Positions 7,485 through 16,634 are shown, counted from the stretch's first letter. The stretch: DNA of 40,010 nt from Pseudomonas turukhanskensis (GCF_027922365.1 NZ_BSFN01000029.1:1-40010); one strand, 5' to 3'. Notes: generated from the sequence alone by a model not told the origin. Made by a program: numbers and translations.

Positions 7485-10400
7485 GGGGTCTCCTCGGCGG
7501 CGGGGTGGTGGGGGGCGGCGGCGTGCAAGGCGTCTTTTACCCGGCGGTTGAATTCGTTCAGTTGAAAGCGCTTCACCTGGGCGCGCAGGCTTTGGGTGTA
7601 GGTGGCGCTGGCCGGTTCGTGCTGGTCGAGCCAGTCGAGCTTTTCCAGAATGCCTTTGATGTAGCCCAGCTCACCCAGCTCGTAGAGTTCGGCCAGGGCG
7701 CCGGCCGACGGCACCACCGAGGGCTGCGCCGGCGGCGCGATGATGTTGGCGCGCTTGACCCAACGCAGCCCCAGGTAAGTCTGGATTTTTTCCAGCAGCG
7801 CCGGCGTATGCACCGGCTTGGCCAGGTAATCGTTGCAGGCGGCACCCACACTGCGCTCGCGGTCATCGGCAAACGCATTGGCGGAAATCACGATGATCGG
7901 CGCCAACGACAACGCATTGCGGCGGATCAGCCGGCTGGTTTCCCAACCGTCCATATGCGGCATCGACAGGTCCATCAGAATCAGGTCGGGATTAAGTAGC
8001 GCCACCTGGCGAATCGCTTCCTGGCCGCTGGCCGCCTGGGCGATATCGAACCCCAGTGGCTCGAGCATGCCGGCCAGAATCCGCCGGTGCTCGATATGGT
8101 CGTCCACCACCAGAATCAGCCGACGCGGGCCCTGGTAGCCAATGATGTCGTGCTCCACATGCACCACCGCCTGCGGCACCCGTACTTCGGAAAGAAACAG
8201 GCGTACCTGAAAGCACGTGCCCTTATCCGGCACGCTGCGCACCGACAGCTCGCCGCCCATCAACGAGGTGAGCATGCGCGTGATGGTCAGGCCCAGCCCC
8301 ACGCCGTTGTCCTGGCGCATCAGGTCGCCACGCTCGAACGGTTGGAAAATGCGCTCGATCTGCTCGGGCGCGATGCCGATGCCGGTGTCGACGATTTCGA
8401 AGGTCGCCGTCTCGCGCATATAGCTCACGCGCAGGGCCACCTCGCCGCTGTCGGTAAAGCGCACCGCGTTGCCCAACAGGTTGATCAGAATCTGCCGCAC
8501 ACGCTTTTCATCGCCGCGCACCACGGTGGGCATGCGCCCCTGTTGCTCCAGGCGAAAGTGCAGCCCTTTTTCCTCAGCCTGCGGGGTAAACATGCGCTCC
8601 AGGTCGTGGATAAATTCGGGGAAGGGAATTTCAGTCAGCTCCAGTTGCAACTTGCCGGCTTCGATCTTGGCCACATCCAGCAAGCCATCAATCAGCGACA
8701 GCAAGTGCGAGCCGCTGCGGTAGATCGTCGCCAAGGCGTCGTGGTGTTGCCCGGGCATGCCGCTGTCACGCTGCAGAATCTGGGTGTAGCCGAGGATGCT
8801 GTTGAGCGGCGTGCGCAGCTCGTGCGAAAGCCCCGTCACATACCGGCTCTTCGCCGCATTGGCCGCTTCCGAGGCTTCCTTGGCTTTTTGCAGGGCTTCG
8901 TCGGTGCGCCGGTGCGCCTCGATTTCCTGCATCAGCAGCAGGGTCTGGCGGTCCGATTCTTCCTGCGCCACGCGCCGGCTTTCGCGGGTCAGCACCACCC
9001 ACCAGGCGAGGATGCCGGCAAATACCGTGAGGGTTAGAAAGGCTTTGAGAAAGGCCAGGTACAGGGTCTGTTTCACTTCCGGCGAATGCGGCAACAGGCT
9101 GTGGGACACCTGGCTATAAATCATCATCAGCGCCCCCAGCAGCAAACCCACCAGCACCAGCAGCAAACCCAGGTATTGGGCTAAGCGGCTGTGCAAACGG
9201 GGAATGGAGGCGCGCGGGAATAGCCAGCGCACAAAGTTATCCATCTGCTCGGCCAGCCGCGCCTGCGGTTTGCAGGCATCGCCGCAGCGTGCGTCGAGCG
9301 AGCAACACAGCGAGCAGATCGGCGTGCTATAGGCCGGGCAGAAGGCCATGTCTGGCGCTTCGAAAGCATTGCTGCACAGGCCGCATTGCAGCTCGGCCAC
9401 GGGCCCTGCGGGGTAGAGCAACTGCGGCGCGCTGCTGCGGGCGATGTAGTAACGGCCCTTGGTGAGCCAGGCGATCAAAGGCGCGGCAACAAAGGCCGAC
9501 CCCAGCGCCACCACCGGCGAGGCCGCTTCCAGCATCACCCCGAACACGCCGCCGTGGGCCAACACCGACAGCAAGGAAGCGATCAGCATGGCGCCCACGC
9601 CCACCGGGTTGATGTCGTACAGATGGGCGCGCTTGAACTCGATATGGCTTGGCGAAAGGCCCAGGGGCTTGTTGATCACCAGGTCCGCCACCACCGCGCC
9701 AATCCAGGCAATGGCCACGTTGGCGTACAGCCCCAGCACCTCTTCGATGGCATCGAACACCCCCAGCTCCATCAGCATCAGGGCAATGGCCACGTTAAAC
9801 ACCAGCCACACCACGCGACCGGGGTGGCTGTGGGTGACGCGGGCGAAAAAGTTCGACCAGGCCAGGGAGCCGGCGTAGGCATTGGTCAGGTTGATCTTTA
9901 CCTGCGACACGATCACGAACAGCACCATGGCCGCCAGCGCCCACTGTGGCGAGGCGAACACATAACCGAAGGCGACCAGGTACATCTGCGTAGGCTCGGC
10001 GGCGCGCTCCATGGGAATTTCATGCTGCAAGGCGAGAAACGCAAGAAAGGCGCCGGCGAGCATTTTCAGCGCGCCGGGGATAATCCAACCAGGCCCGGCC
10101 ATCAGCAACGCGGCCCACCAGCGCTTGCGGTTGGCCGCGGTTTTTTCCGGCAGAAAACGCAGGTAGTCGACCTGCTCGCCAATCTGCGTAATCAGCGCCA
10201 GCGCCACGGTGCAGGCAGCGCCGAATGACAGCAGATTGAACGCACCGCCTTCGCCCTCGCGGCCGGCAAAGCTGGTCCAGTCGCTCAGCGCTTCCGGGTT
10301 TTTCCACGCTACAAACAGGTACGGCAGCAGCAACAACACAATCCACAGCGGCTGCGTCCACAGCTGTAGTCGGCTGATTAGCGTTACCCCGTACGCCGCC

Positions 10401-10894
10401 AGCGGAATCACCAGCACCGAGCAAATCACATAAGCCAACGCCAAGGGGATATGAAAATACAGCTCCAGGGCCAAAGCCATGATCGCCGCTTCGAGGGCGA
10501 AAAACAGAAAGGTGAAACTGGCGTAAATCAGCGAGGTGATGGTCGAGCCGATATAGCCAAAACCGGCGCCGCGGGTCAGCAAGTCCATGTCTACGCCGTA
10601 GCGTGCGGCGTAGTAGCTGATGGGCAGGCCGGTGAGAAAAATCACCAGGCTCACCGCGAGAATCGCCCACAGGGTGTTGGTAAATCCGTAGCTCAGCGCC
10701 AGGGCGCCGCCGATGGCTTCCAGGGCCAGAAATGAAACCGCGCCGACCGCCGTATTGGCGATGCGCCATTCCGACCATTTGCGAAACGAGCGCGGGGTAA
10801 ACCGCAGGGCGTAGTCCTCCATGGTCTCGTCGGCGACCCAGCTGTTGTAGTCGCGGCGGATCTTGACGATGCGCTGGGTGCCGGTTGGTTGCAC
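7481..10894 (-). CDS. NCS1-permease / Cys-rich / histidine kinase / receiver fusion sensor
   Basis: A 1137-aa membrane sensor in four parts. Residues about 25-485 form an NCS1 (nucleobase:cation symporter-1) permease of about 12 helices, with family motifs such as GEQVDYLRFLP. Residues 504-541 hold eight cysteines (CGLC, C, CSLCC, C, C), probably binding zinc or an iron-sulfur cluster. Two more helices lie at about 573-593 and 612-634. A coiled-coil linker leads to a histidine kinase with phospho-acceptor His691 (SHELRTPLN), N-box (LINLLGNAVRF), Asp836 (DTGIGI) and GVGLGLT. A receiver with Asp975 and Lys1026 and a helical tail complete it. I chose the GTG at 10894, which has AGGAG 6 nt upstream; an ATG at 10945 would add 17 residues. 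Transporter-kinase fusions such as CbrA (SLC5 type) are known. Here a nucleobase-type permease sits beside urea/amide genes, so the signal may be a purine-breakdown product, urea or an amide; the ligand is inference. Confidence 0.93.
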   Translation of the reverse strand: MQPTGTQRIVKIRRDYNSWVADETMEDYALRFTPRSFRKWSEWRIANTAVGAVSFLALEAIGGALALSYGFTNTLWAILAVSLVIFLTGLPISYYAARYGVDMDLLTRGAGFGYIGSTITSLIYASFTFLFFALEAAIMALALELYFHIPLALAYVICSVLVIPLAAYGVTLISRLQLWTQPLWIVLLLLPYLFVAWKNPEALSDWTSFAGREGEGGAFNLLSFGAACTVALALITQIGEQVDYLRFLPEKTAANRKRWWAALLMAGPGWIIPGALKMLAGAFLAFLALQHEIPMERAAEPTQMYLVAFGYVFASPQWALAAMVLFVIVSQVKINLTNAYAGSLAWSNFFARVTHSHPGRVVWLVFNVAIALMLMELGVFDAIEEVLGLYANVAIAWIGAVVADLVINKPLGLSPSHIEFKRAHLYDINPVGVGAMLIASLLSVLAHGGVFGVMLEAASPVVALGSAFVAAPLIAWLTKGRYYIARSSAPQLLYPAGPVAELQCGLCSNAFEAPDMAFCPAYSTPICSLCCSLDARCGDACKPQARLAEQMDNFVRWLFPRASIPRLHSRLAQYLGLLLVLVGLLLGALMMIYSQVSHSLLPHSPEVKQTLYLAFLKAFLTLTVFAGILAWWVVLTRESRRVAQEESDRQTLLLMQEIEAHRRTDEALQKAKEASEAANAAKSRYVTGLSHELRTPLNSILGYTQILQRDSGMPGQHHDALATIYRSGSHLLSLIDGLLDVAKIEAGKLQLELTEIPFPEFIHDLERMFTPQAEEKGLHFRLEQQGRMPTVVRGDEKRVRQILINLLGNAVRFTDSGEVALRVSYMRETATFEIVDTGIGIAPEQIERIFQPFERGDLMRQDNGVGLGLTITRMLTSLMGGELSVRSVPDKGTCFQVRLFLSEVRVPQAVVHVEHDIIGYQGPRRLILVVDDHIEHRRILAGMLEPLGFDIAQAASGQEAIRQVALLNPDLILMDLSMPHMDGWETSRLIRRNALSLAPIIVISANAFADDRERSVGAACNDYLAKPVHTPALLEKIQTYLGLRWVKRANIIAPPAQPSVVPSAGALAELYELGELGYIKGILEKLDWLDQHEPASATYTQSLRAQVKRFQLNEFNRRVKDALHAAAPHHPAAEETP

Positions 10895-11055
10895 GGGAAG
10901 CTCCTGGTGCAAGTGCGAAGGAAGGTGGCCTACGAGCTTGAGCAACTTCCATGCCCCCAGCTTCGCGGCAGTTCATACGCGCGCCTTGGGCGCCTGGGCT
11001 TCTGTCTGGCTGCGAGAAGTGAGCCCAGCTTGCACCAGCGCGGCGCACCCCGCCC

Positions 11056-11071
11056 TACGTCAGATGACGTA
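11056..11071. promoter_or_regulatory. candidate operator site 1 (TACGTCAGATGACGTA)
   Basis: A perfect inverted repeat with 7-bp arms TACGTCA / TGACGTA and a 2-bp centre. The 7-2-7 form fits binding by a dimer of a NarL/LuxR-type regulator. It lies 118 bp upstream of the urtA start. Confidence 0.6.
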
Positions 11072-11077
11072 TGCCGT

Positions 11078-11093
11078 TACGTCAACCTGCGTA
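11078..11093. promoter_or_regulatory. candidate operator site 2 (TACGTCAACCTGCGTA)
   Basis: Same left heptamer TACGTCA; the outer five bases match except one (GCGTA for ACGTA). It begins 22 bp after site 1, two helical turns, on the same face of the DNA, and ends 96 bp before urtA. Confidence 0.55.
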
Positions 11094-11189
11094 TACCCCC
11101 ACCGCACCGCTGCCACGCATCCTTGCCGCAACCCCAAGCCGGTACCCGAGAGGCGAGCCGGGGAGGCCAACTACCAGAGGAGCAGCATC

Positions 11190-12425
11190 ATGGATTCACG
11201 ATTGACGAGCTTTCTTCCCCGTCGGCTGGCGCTCGGTGCCGCGGCACTCTCGCTGCTGGCGGCGAGCGTGTTCAGCCAGGTCGCACTGGCTGATGAGGCC
11301 AACACCACCGGGCTGGCTGTAACCGATACCACCGTCACCGTCGGCCAGTTGCACTCGGCAACCGGCACCATGGCCATCTCCGAAACCGGCGCCATCCAGG
11401 CCGAACGTCTGGCCATCGACCAGATCAACGCCTCGGGCGGTATTCTCGGTCGGCAGATCAAGGTGATTCAGGAAGACGGCGCCTCCGACTGGCCGACCTT
11501 CGCCGAAAAAGCCAAGAAGCTCCTGGAGAGCGACAAGGTCGCCACCGTATTCGGCTGCTGGACCTCGGCCTCGCGCAAAGCCGTGTTGCCGATCTTCGAA
11601 AAAGACAACGGCCTGCTCTACTACCCGACCTTCTATGAAGGTTTGGAGCAGTCCAAGAACGTGATCTACACCGGCCAGGAAGCCACCCAACAGATTCTCG
11701 CCAGCCTCGACTGGATCGCCAAAGAGAAGGGCGCGAAAACCTTCTACCTGCTGGGCTCGGATTACATCTGGCCACGCACCTCGATGAAGATCGCCCGCAA
11801 GCACATCGAAAACGTACTGCACGGCACCGTGGTGGGCGAAGAGTACTACCCGCTGGGCAACACGCAATTCGGCTCGCTGACCAACAAAATCAAACTGAAA
11901 AAACCGGACGTGGTGTTTGCAGCCGTGGTCGGTGGCTCCAACGTGGCCTTCTACAAACAACTGAAAGCCGCCGGCATCACCAGCGACAAACAAACCCTGC
12001 TGACCCTGTCGGTAACCGAGGATGAAATGCTTGGCATCGGCGGCGAGAACATGAAGGGCTTCTACTCCTCCATGAAGTACTTCCAAACCCTGGATAACCC
12101 CAACAACAAGAAATTCGTTGAGGAATTCAAGGCCAAGTACGGCAAGGACTCGGTGATCGGCGACGTGACCCAGGCCGGCTACCTTGGCCCATGGCTGTGG
12201 AAAGCGGCCGTGGAAAAAGCCGGCAGCTTCGATGTGGACAAAGTGGTAGCGGCATCTCCAGGCATCGAGCTCACCACCGCGCCTGAAGGCTACGTGAAAG
12301 TGCACGAAAACCATCACCTGTGGAGCAAGGCGCGCATCGCCGAAATCCAGGCCGATGGCACCTTCAAGGTGGTGCATGAATCGGAGCTGATCGAGCCGAA
12401 TCCGTTTCCCAAGGGTTATCAGTAA
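11190..12425 (+). CDS. urtA: urea / short-chain amide ABC transporter, substrate-binding protein (UrtA or FmdD type)
   Basis: A periplasmic binding protein of the branched-chain amino acid/urea family, 411 aa. The signal peptide is at residues 1-33 (twin Arg at 11-12, then a hydrophobic core and VALA), so export by Sec or possibly Tat. Family motifs are VTVGQLHSATGTMAISE, INASGGILGRQI, VFGCWTSASRKAVLP and NGLLYYPTFYEG. The CWTSASRKAV and YYPTFYEG segments are typical of urea/amide binders. The ATG at 11190 is preceded by AGAGGAG; an in-frame reading from 10863 is non-coding leader. It is first in a row of five transporter genes ending in fmdA and fmdB. That context, known from the FmdDEF amide system of Methylophilus, makes short-chain amides as likely as urea. 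Confidence 0.92.
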   Translation: MDSRLTSFLPRRLALGAAALSLLAASVFSQVALADEANTTGLAVTDTTVTVGQLHSATGTMAISETGAIQAERLAIDQINASGGILGRQIKVIQEDGASDWPTFAEKAKKLLESDKVATVFGCWTSASRKAVLPIFEKDNGLLYYPTFYEGLEQSKNVIYTGQEATQQILASLDWIAKEKGAKTFYLLGSDYIWPRTSMKIARKHIENVLHGTVVGEEYYPLGNTQFGSLTNKIKLKKPDVVFAAVVGGSNVAFYKQLKAAGITSDKQTLLTLSVTEDEMLGIGGENMKGFYSSMKYFQTLDNPNNKKFVEEFKAKYGKDSVIGDVTQAGYLGPWLWKAAVEKAGSFDVDKVVAASPGIELTTAPEGYVKVHENHHLWSKARIAEIQADGTFKVVHESELIEPNPFPKGYQ

Positions 12426-12436
12426 GGCCTGAAGGT

Positions 12437-12555
12437 CCCCCCTCACCCTAACCCTCTCCCGCGGGGGGAGAGGAGACCGAACTGCGTTGCGCTGACTACG
12501 GCGTAACACCTATCCACCCCCTCGCCCCTCCGGGGAGAGGGCTGGGGTGAGGGGC
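12437..12555. repeat. inverted pair of CCCTCACCC hairpin repeats (locus 2)
   Basis: Two copies face each other, 12437-12473 and 12517-12555, filling most of the gap between urtA and urtB. The stem-loops could lower readthrough or protect the upstream message, giving more binding protein than permease, as is common in such operons. Confidence 0.85.
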
Positions 12556-12601
12556 TGGCCTTTACTCGGTCGCCCATCGCCCACCCATCAGGAGACCACT
12601 C

Positions 12602-13519
12602 ATGGAATGGCTATCCGACTTCGGCGCAATCGCCGTCATGCAGGGGTTCAACGGCTTGTCGGTGTTCTGTGTGCTGCTGCTGATGGCACTCGGTCTGGCA
12701 ATCATTTTCGGGCAAATGGGCGTGATCAACATGGCCCACGGCGAGTTTCTTACCGTTGGCGCCTACACCACCTATGTCATCTCATCCTTGACCCTGCACT
12801 ACGTACCGGCCATGCAGCCGTACTACTTTTTCTTTGCCATCGTGGCCTCATTCTTTATCGCCGGGGCCCTGGGCTGGCTGGTGGAATGGGCGATGATCAG
12901 CAAGCTTTACCACCGTCCGCTGGATACCCTGCTGGCGACCTGGGGCCTGTCGCTGGTGATGCAGCAAGCCTTCCGCTCCATTTTCGGCGCCCGTGAAGTG
13001 GGCGCCGAAATGCCCGAGTGGATCATGGGCTCCTGGGCTCCGACGGCGGCAGTGGATATTCCCAAAAACGGCCTGTTTGTGATGGGCCTGACCTTTCTCT
13101 GCACCGCCACCATCTTCCTGATGCTGTACCGCTCGCGCTGGGGCTTGCAGGTGCGCGCCACCATGCAGAACCGGGTGATGAGCCGGGCCGTGGGCATCAA
13201 CACCAAGAAGGTCGACCGCATGACCTTCGCCCTCGGCTGCGGTGTCGCCGGGGTGGCCGGCGCGGCCTTTACCACCATCGGCTCCACCGGGCCGACCGCG
13301 GGCTCGCTGTATATCGTCGATACCTTTCTCACCGTGGTGTTCGGCGGCGCGGCCAGCCTGGTGGGCACCATCGCGTCGGCCTTCACCATCGCCCAGGCGC
13401 AATCGATCATGGAGTTCTTCCTCTCCGGCTCCATGGCCAAGGTGCTGACGCTATCGGCGGTGATTCTGATTTTGATGCTGCGCCCGCAGGGGCTCTTTTC
13501 GATCAAGGTCAGGAAATGA
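12602..13519 (+). CDS. urtB: urea/amide ABC transporter permease UrtB (short form)
   Basis: A LivH-type inner-membrane permease of 305 aa with about eight helices. Motifs are LGLAIIFGQMGVINMAHGEF near the N-terminus, VRATMQNRVMSRAVGINTKKVDR (cytoplasmic coupling loop) and VVFGGAASLVGTI near the end. Many proteobacterial UrtB proteins carry a long N-terminal periplasmic extension (about 500 aa in all); this one lacks it and resembles the shorter FmdE/LivH type. The ATG at 12602 follows AGGAG. It pairs with UrtC to form the membrane channel. Confidence 0.93.
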   Translation: MEWLSDFGAIAVMQGFNGLSVFCVLLLMALGLAIIFGQMGVINMAHGEFLTVGAYTTYVISSLTLHYVPAMQPYYFFFAIVASFFIAGALGWLVEWAMISKLYHRPLDTLLATWGLSLVMQQAFRSIFGAREVGAEMPEWIMGSWAPTAAVDIPKNGLFVMGLTFLCTATIFLMLYRSRWGLQVRATMQNRVMSRAVGINTKKVDRMTFALGCGVAGVAGAAFTTIGSTGPTAGSLYIVDTFLTVVFGGAASLVGTIASAFTIAQAQSIMEFFLSGSMAKVLTLSAVILILMLRPQGLFSIKVRK

Positions 13520-13549
13520 ATCTGCGTTTTTATTTTATTGCCGACGCAC

Positions 13550-13624
13550 CTGGATCCTCGCCTGCGCGGGGATGACGGAGAACTCAAAAACACCTCCGTC
13601 ATTCCCGCGAAGGCGGGAATCCAG
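13550..13624. repeat. inverted pair of dRS3-like repeats (locus 1)
   Basis: Two 31-bp arms, 13550-13580 and 13594-13624, are inverted with four mismatches. The right arm contains ATTCCCGCGAAGGCGGGAAT, which fits the Neisseria dRS3 pattern ATTCCC-N8-GGGAAT. It lies between urtB and urtC; a second copy of the composite is at 29405-29480. Confidence 0.85.
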
Positions 13625-13676
13625 AGGGCACATTCGACGCCCAGCGATAGCGGATACACACGATAGGAAACCGCCC

Positions 13677-14861
13677 ATGAAAAACGCATACGAAAGCCTG
13701 CTCGGCGGCAAGCAGGGCGCCATCGGCCTGCTGGTGCTGGCCACCCTGATACTGGTGGTATTCCCGCTGCTGCTGGATACCTTCCGCCTGAACATGGTGG
13801 GCAAATACCTCACCTACGCCTTTGTCGCCGTGGGCCTGGTGTTGTGCTGGGGATATGGCGGCATTTTGAGCCTGGGCCAAGGCATCTTCTTTGGAGTAGG
13901 CGGCTACTGCATGGCGATGTTCTTGAAGCTCGAAGCGTCGGACCCCGAGAGCACCAAAATCCAGTCCACGCCCGGCATTCCGGACTTTATGGATTGGAAC
14001 CAGATCACCGAGCTGCCGATGATGTGGCAGCCCTTTCACAGCTTTAGCTTTGCCCTGTTGGCGGTGATCGCGGTGCCCACCTTGCTCGCGCTGATCATCG
14101 GTGTGGCGATGTTCAAACGGCGGGTGGGCGATGTGTATTTTTCCATCGTCACCCAGGCCATTGCCGCCATTCTGACCATCCTGATCATTGGCCAGCAGGG
14201 CCTTACCGGTGGCGTTAACGGCATCACCGACTTGAAGACCCTGCTGGGCTGGGATATTCGCCCCGACAGCTCGAAAGTCATCCTCTATTTCGTTAACGCC
14301 TTCCTGCTGCTGGGCTGCGTATTGCTCGGCCGCTTTATCCTCACCTCCAAGCTGGGCCGGCTGCTGATGGCCATGCGCGACAAGGAAGAGCGCGTGCGTT
14401 TTTCCGGCTACGACGTGGCCAGTTTCAAGATATTCGTGTTCTGCGTGGCGGCCGCGTTTTCGGCCATTGGCGGGGCGATGTTCGCCTTGCAGGTCGGCTT
14501 TATGTCGCCGAGCTTCGTCGGCATCGTGCCCTCCATCGAGATGGTGATTTTCGCCGCCGTGGGCGGGCGCATGTCACTGCTCGGCGCGGTGTACGGCACC
14601 TTGCTGGTGAGCTTTGGCAAAACCTACTTCTCCGAAAGCTTTCCCGAACTGTGGCTGTACCTGATGGGCGGGCTCTTTATCGTGGTGGTCATGTACTTCC
14701 CCAACGGCATCGCCGGGCTGTGGGAAACCCACGGGCGCAAATGGCTGTCGCGTTATTCGTTGGGCAAGAAGCTGTTCGGCGTGCCGGAGGTGAAGGCCCG
14801 CGTGTTCACCGCCAAGCCTGTGGAAAAAGCCGCACCCCGTGAACTGGAGACAACACCATGA
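13677..14861 (+). CDS. urtC: urea/amide ABC transporter permease UrtC
   Basis: A LivM-type permease of 394 aa with about ten helices. It has the motifs CWGYGGILSLGQGIFFGVGGYCMAM and the coupling loop RDKEERVRFSGYDVASFKIFVF, followed by AAVGGRMSLLGAVYGT. The start is the ATG at 13677, with AGGA upstream; the frame stays open 35 codons further back, but that part translates a dRS3-like repeat and is not protein-like. The stop overlaps the urtD start by 4 bp (ATGA). Confidence 0.95.
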   Translation: MKNAYESLLGGKQGAIGLLVLATLILVVFPLLLDTFRLNMVGKYLTYAFVAVGLVLCWGYGGILSLGQGIFFGVGGYCMAMFLKLEASDPESTKIQSTPGIPDFMDWNQITELPMMWQPFHSFSFALLAVIAVPTLLALIIGVAMFKRRVGDVYFSIVTQAIAAILTILIIGQQGLTGGVNGITDLKTLLGWDIRPDSSKVILYFVNAFLLLGCVLLGRFILTSKLGRLLMAMRDKEERVRFSGYDVASFKIFVFCVAAAFSAIGGAMFALQVGFMSPSFVGIVPSIEMVIFAAVGGRMSLLGAVYGTLLVSFGKTYFSESFPELWLYLMGGLFIVVVMYFPNGIAGLWETHGRKWLSRYSLGKKLFGVPEVKARVFTAKPVEKAAPRELETTP

Positions 14862-15634
14862 AGAGCGTCGCCACCAACAGCCCTGCTGGATTTCAAGCGG
14901 CCAAACCGGTGTTGGCGATCGAAGGACTGACGGTTTCCTTCGATGGCTTCAAGGCCGTGAACGATCTCAATCTGTATGTGGACCGCAACGAAGTGCACGT
15001 GGTGATTGGCCCTAACGGCGCCGGCAAAACCACGGTGCTGGACCTTATTTGCGGCAAGACCAAATCCACCGCCGGCAGCATCGAATTCGAAGGCCGCGAG
15101 CTGACCAAAATGCGCGAGTACGACATCGTGCGCGCCGGCGTCGGGCGCAAATTTCAAAATCCCTCGATTTACGAAAACCTCACGGTGTTCGAGAACCTGG
15201 AAATGTCCTATCCGGCCGGGCGCAAAGTGTTCGGCGCGTTGTTCTTCAAGCGCAGCGCGCAGGTGATTGCGCGGGTGGAAGAGGTGGCCGGGGAAATCTT
15301 TCTCAGCGACTTTCTCGACAAGCAGGCCGACCTGCTATCCCACGGCCAGAAGCAGTGGCTGGAAATCGGCATGCTGCTGATGCAAGACCCGGCGCTGTTG
15401 ATGCTCGACGAACCGGTGGCCGGCATGAGCGTGAGCGAGCGGGTGCAGACGGCTGAACTGCTCAATCGCATCAGCCAGGGGCGGTCGGTGTTGGTGATTG
15501 AGCACGACATGGAATTTGTAAAAAGCATCGCTCACCGCGTCACCGTGTTGCATCAGGGCAAGGTGCTGGCGGAGGGGAGTATGGAGGCGGTGCAGAGCAA
15601 TCCGAAGGTGATTGAGGTGTACCTGGGGCATTGA
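14858..15634 (+). CDS. urtD: urea/amide ABC transporter ATPase UrtD
   Basis: A LivG-type ATP-binding subunit of 258 aa. Walker A is GPNGAGKTT near residue 51, the Q-loop is in GRKFQNPSIYENLTV, the signature LSHGQKQWLEIG replaces the canonical LSGGQ, Walker B is ALLMLDEPVAGM and the H-loop is VIEHDMEFV. The SHGQ signature is normal for UrtD-like proteins. It is translationally coupled to urtC and forms a heterodimer with UrtE. Confidence 0.96.
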   Translation: MKSVATNSPAGFQAAKPVLAIEGLTVSFDGFKAVNDLNLYVDRNEVHVVIGPNGAGKTTVLDLICGKTKSTAGSIEFEGRELTKMREYDIVRAGVGRKFQNPSIYENLTVFENLEMSYPAGRKVFGALFFKRSAQVIARVEEVAGEIFLSDFLDKQADLLSHGQKQWLEIGMLLMQDPALLMLDEPVAGMSVSERVQTAELLNRISQGRSVLVIEHDMEFVKSIAHRVTVLHQGKVLAEGSMEAVQSNPKVIEVYLGH

Positions 15635-15645
15635 GTTTTTTGGCT

Positions 15646-15752
15646 CCCCTCTCCCGCGTGCGTTAGAGGGGCTGGGGGTGAGGGCAGCAGGCGACTCGGT
15701 CGATCAAGCCGCCAACCCTCACCCTAGCCCTCTCCCACGCATGGGAGAGGGG
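15646..15752. repeat. inverted pair of CCCTCACCC hairpin repeats (locus 3)
   Basis: Two copies face each other (15646-15684 and 15716-15752), between urtD and urtE. In the first the hairpin stem is imperfect (GCGTTAGAGG); the second reads CTCTCCCACGCATGGGAGAG. Confidence 0.85.
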
Positions 15753-15788
15753 ACTGTTTCGTCTATATCGAACAAGAGGAAGGCCCCT

Positions 15789-16478
15789 ATGTTCACCATT
15801 TCCAACCTGGTCTCCGGCTACGGCCAGAGCCAAATCCTCCACGAGCTGAACCTCAACGTGGCGAAGAAAGAAATCGTCGCCGTCATGGGCCGTAACGGGA
15901 TGGGAAAAACCACCCTGTTCAAAAGCCTGATGGGCGTGCTGCCGCAATGGGGCGGGCAGATCACGGTGGATGGTCAGGATGTGTCGAAGCTGGAAACCCA
16001 CCAGCGCGTCGAACACGGCATCGCCTATGTGCCCCAGGGGCGGATGATCTTTTCCCATATGACGGTGTTGGAAAATATCCAGACCGGCTTGCCGGCCTCG
16101 GCCAAGGGCAAGGTGCCCGATGACTTGTATGCGCTGTTCCCGGTGCTGCACGAAATGCGTTCGCGCAAGGGCGGCAACCTGTCTGGCGGGCAGCAACAAC
16201 AACTGGCGATAGCCCGCGCCCTGGCCACCAACCCCAAGGTGCTGCTGCTGGATGAACCCACCGAAGGCATTCAGCCGTCGATCATCAAAGACATCGCCCA
16301 CAAGCTCAAAGAAATTCGCAATCTGCGCGACCTGACCATCGTGGTCTCCGAACAGGTGCTGAGTTTCACCATGGAAATTGCTGACCGGTTTCTGGTGATC
16401 GAGAAGGGAAAATTCGTGGTCGAGGAAACCCGCGACAACGTGGATGAGAAGACCATCAGCCGGTATTTGTCGGTGTAG
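15789..16478 (+). CDS. urtE: urea/amide ABC transporter ATPase UrtE
   Basis: A LivF-type ATP-binding subunit of 229 aa. It has Walker A GRNGMGKTT, Q-loop YVPQGRMIFSHMTV, signature LSGGQQQQLAIARAL, Walker B VLLLDEPTEGI and a switch region VVSEQVLSF in which Gln replaces the usual His, as is common in LivF-like proteins. The start at 15789 gives the family N-terminus MFTISNLVSGYGQSQIL; the upstream open frame runs through repeat DNA. It is the last transporter gene, followed by a hairpin and then fmdA. Confidence 0.96.
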   Translation: MFTISNLVSGYGQSQILHELNLNVAKKEIVAVMGRNGMGKTTLFKSLMGVLPQWGGQITVDGQDVSKLETHQRVEHGIAYVPQGRMIFSHMTVLENIQTGLPASAKGKVPDDLYALFPVLHEMRSRKGGNLSGGQQQQLAIARALATNPKVLLLDEPTEGIQPSIIKDIAHKLKEIRNLRDLTIVVSEQVLSFTMEIADRFLVIEKGKFVVEETRDNVDEKTISRYLSV

Positions 16479-16490
16479 TTTCTACGCTCC

Positions 16491-16556
16491 GTAGGGTGTG
16501 CTGTGCGCACCAGGGCGTACACCGAAAAATCGCCTGGTGCGCACAGCACACCCTAC
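16491..16556. repeat. long hairpin downstream of urtE
   Basis: Arms GTAGGGTGTGCTGTGCGCAC... (16491-16517) and its complement (16531-16556) pair over about 26 bp with one bulged base and a 13-nt loop. No T-run follows. It is a REP/MITE-like palindrome that may end or attenuate the urt transcript before fmdA. Confidence 0.85.
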
Positions 16557-16634
16557 AAAATCAACGGCCGCTCGTGGCCGTTTTCGCGTGCCTGGAATTC
16601 GGCTGCGACCCGCGCCGTTCCTAAGCTGCACGCA

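Larger units (their letters stand above)
10895..11189. promoter_or_regulatory. divergent control region between the sensor kinase and urtA
   Basis: This 295-bp gap must hold the promoters of the kinase-regulator operon (leftward) and the urt operon (rightward). It contains two 16-bp TACGT-N6-ACGTA motifs at 11056-11071 and 11078-11093, and a good ribosome binding site (AGAGGAG) for urtA. No clear sigma70 hexamers were found. Confidence 0.7.

Noticed and set aside
11123..11138. Possible sigma54 promoter upstream of urtA (GCCACGCATCCTTGC)
   Set aside because: The -24 element has GC instead of the required GG and the spacing is one base too long.
11196..12509. Long antisense ORF (437 aa) opposite urtA
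   Set aside because: Product of GC-rich codon use in urtA; no ribosome binding site, no family motif, and urtA itself is certain.
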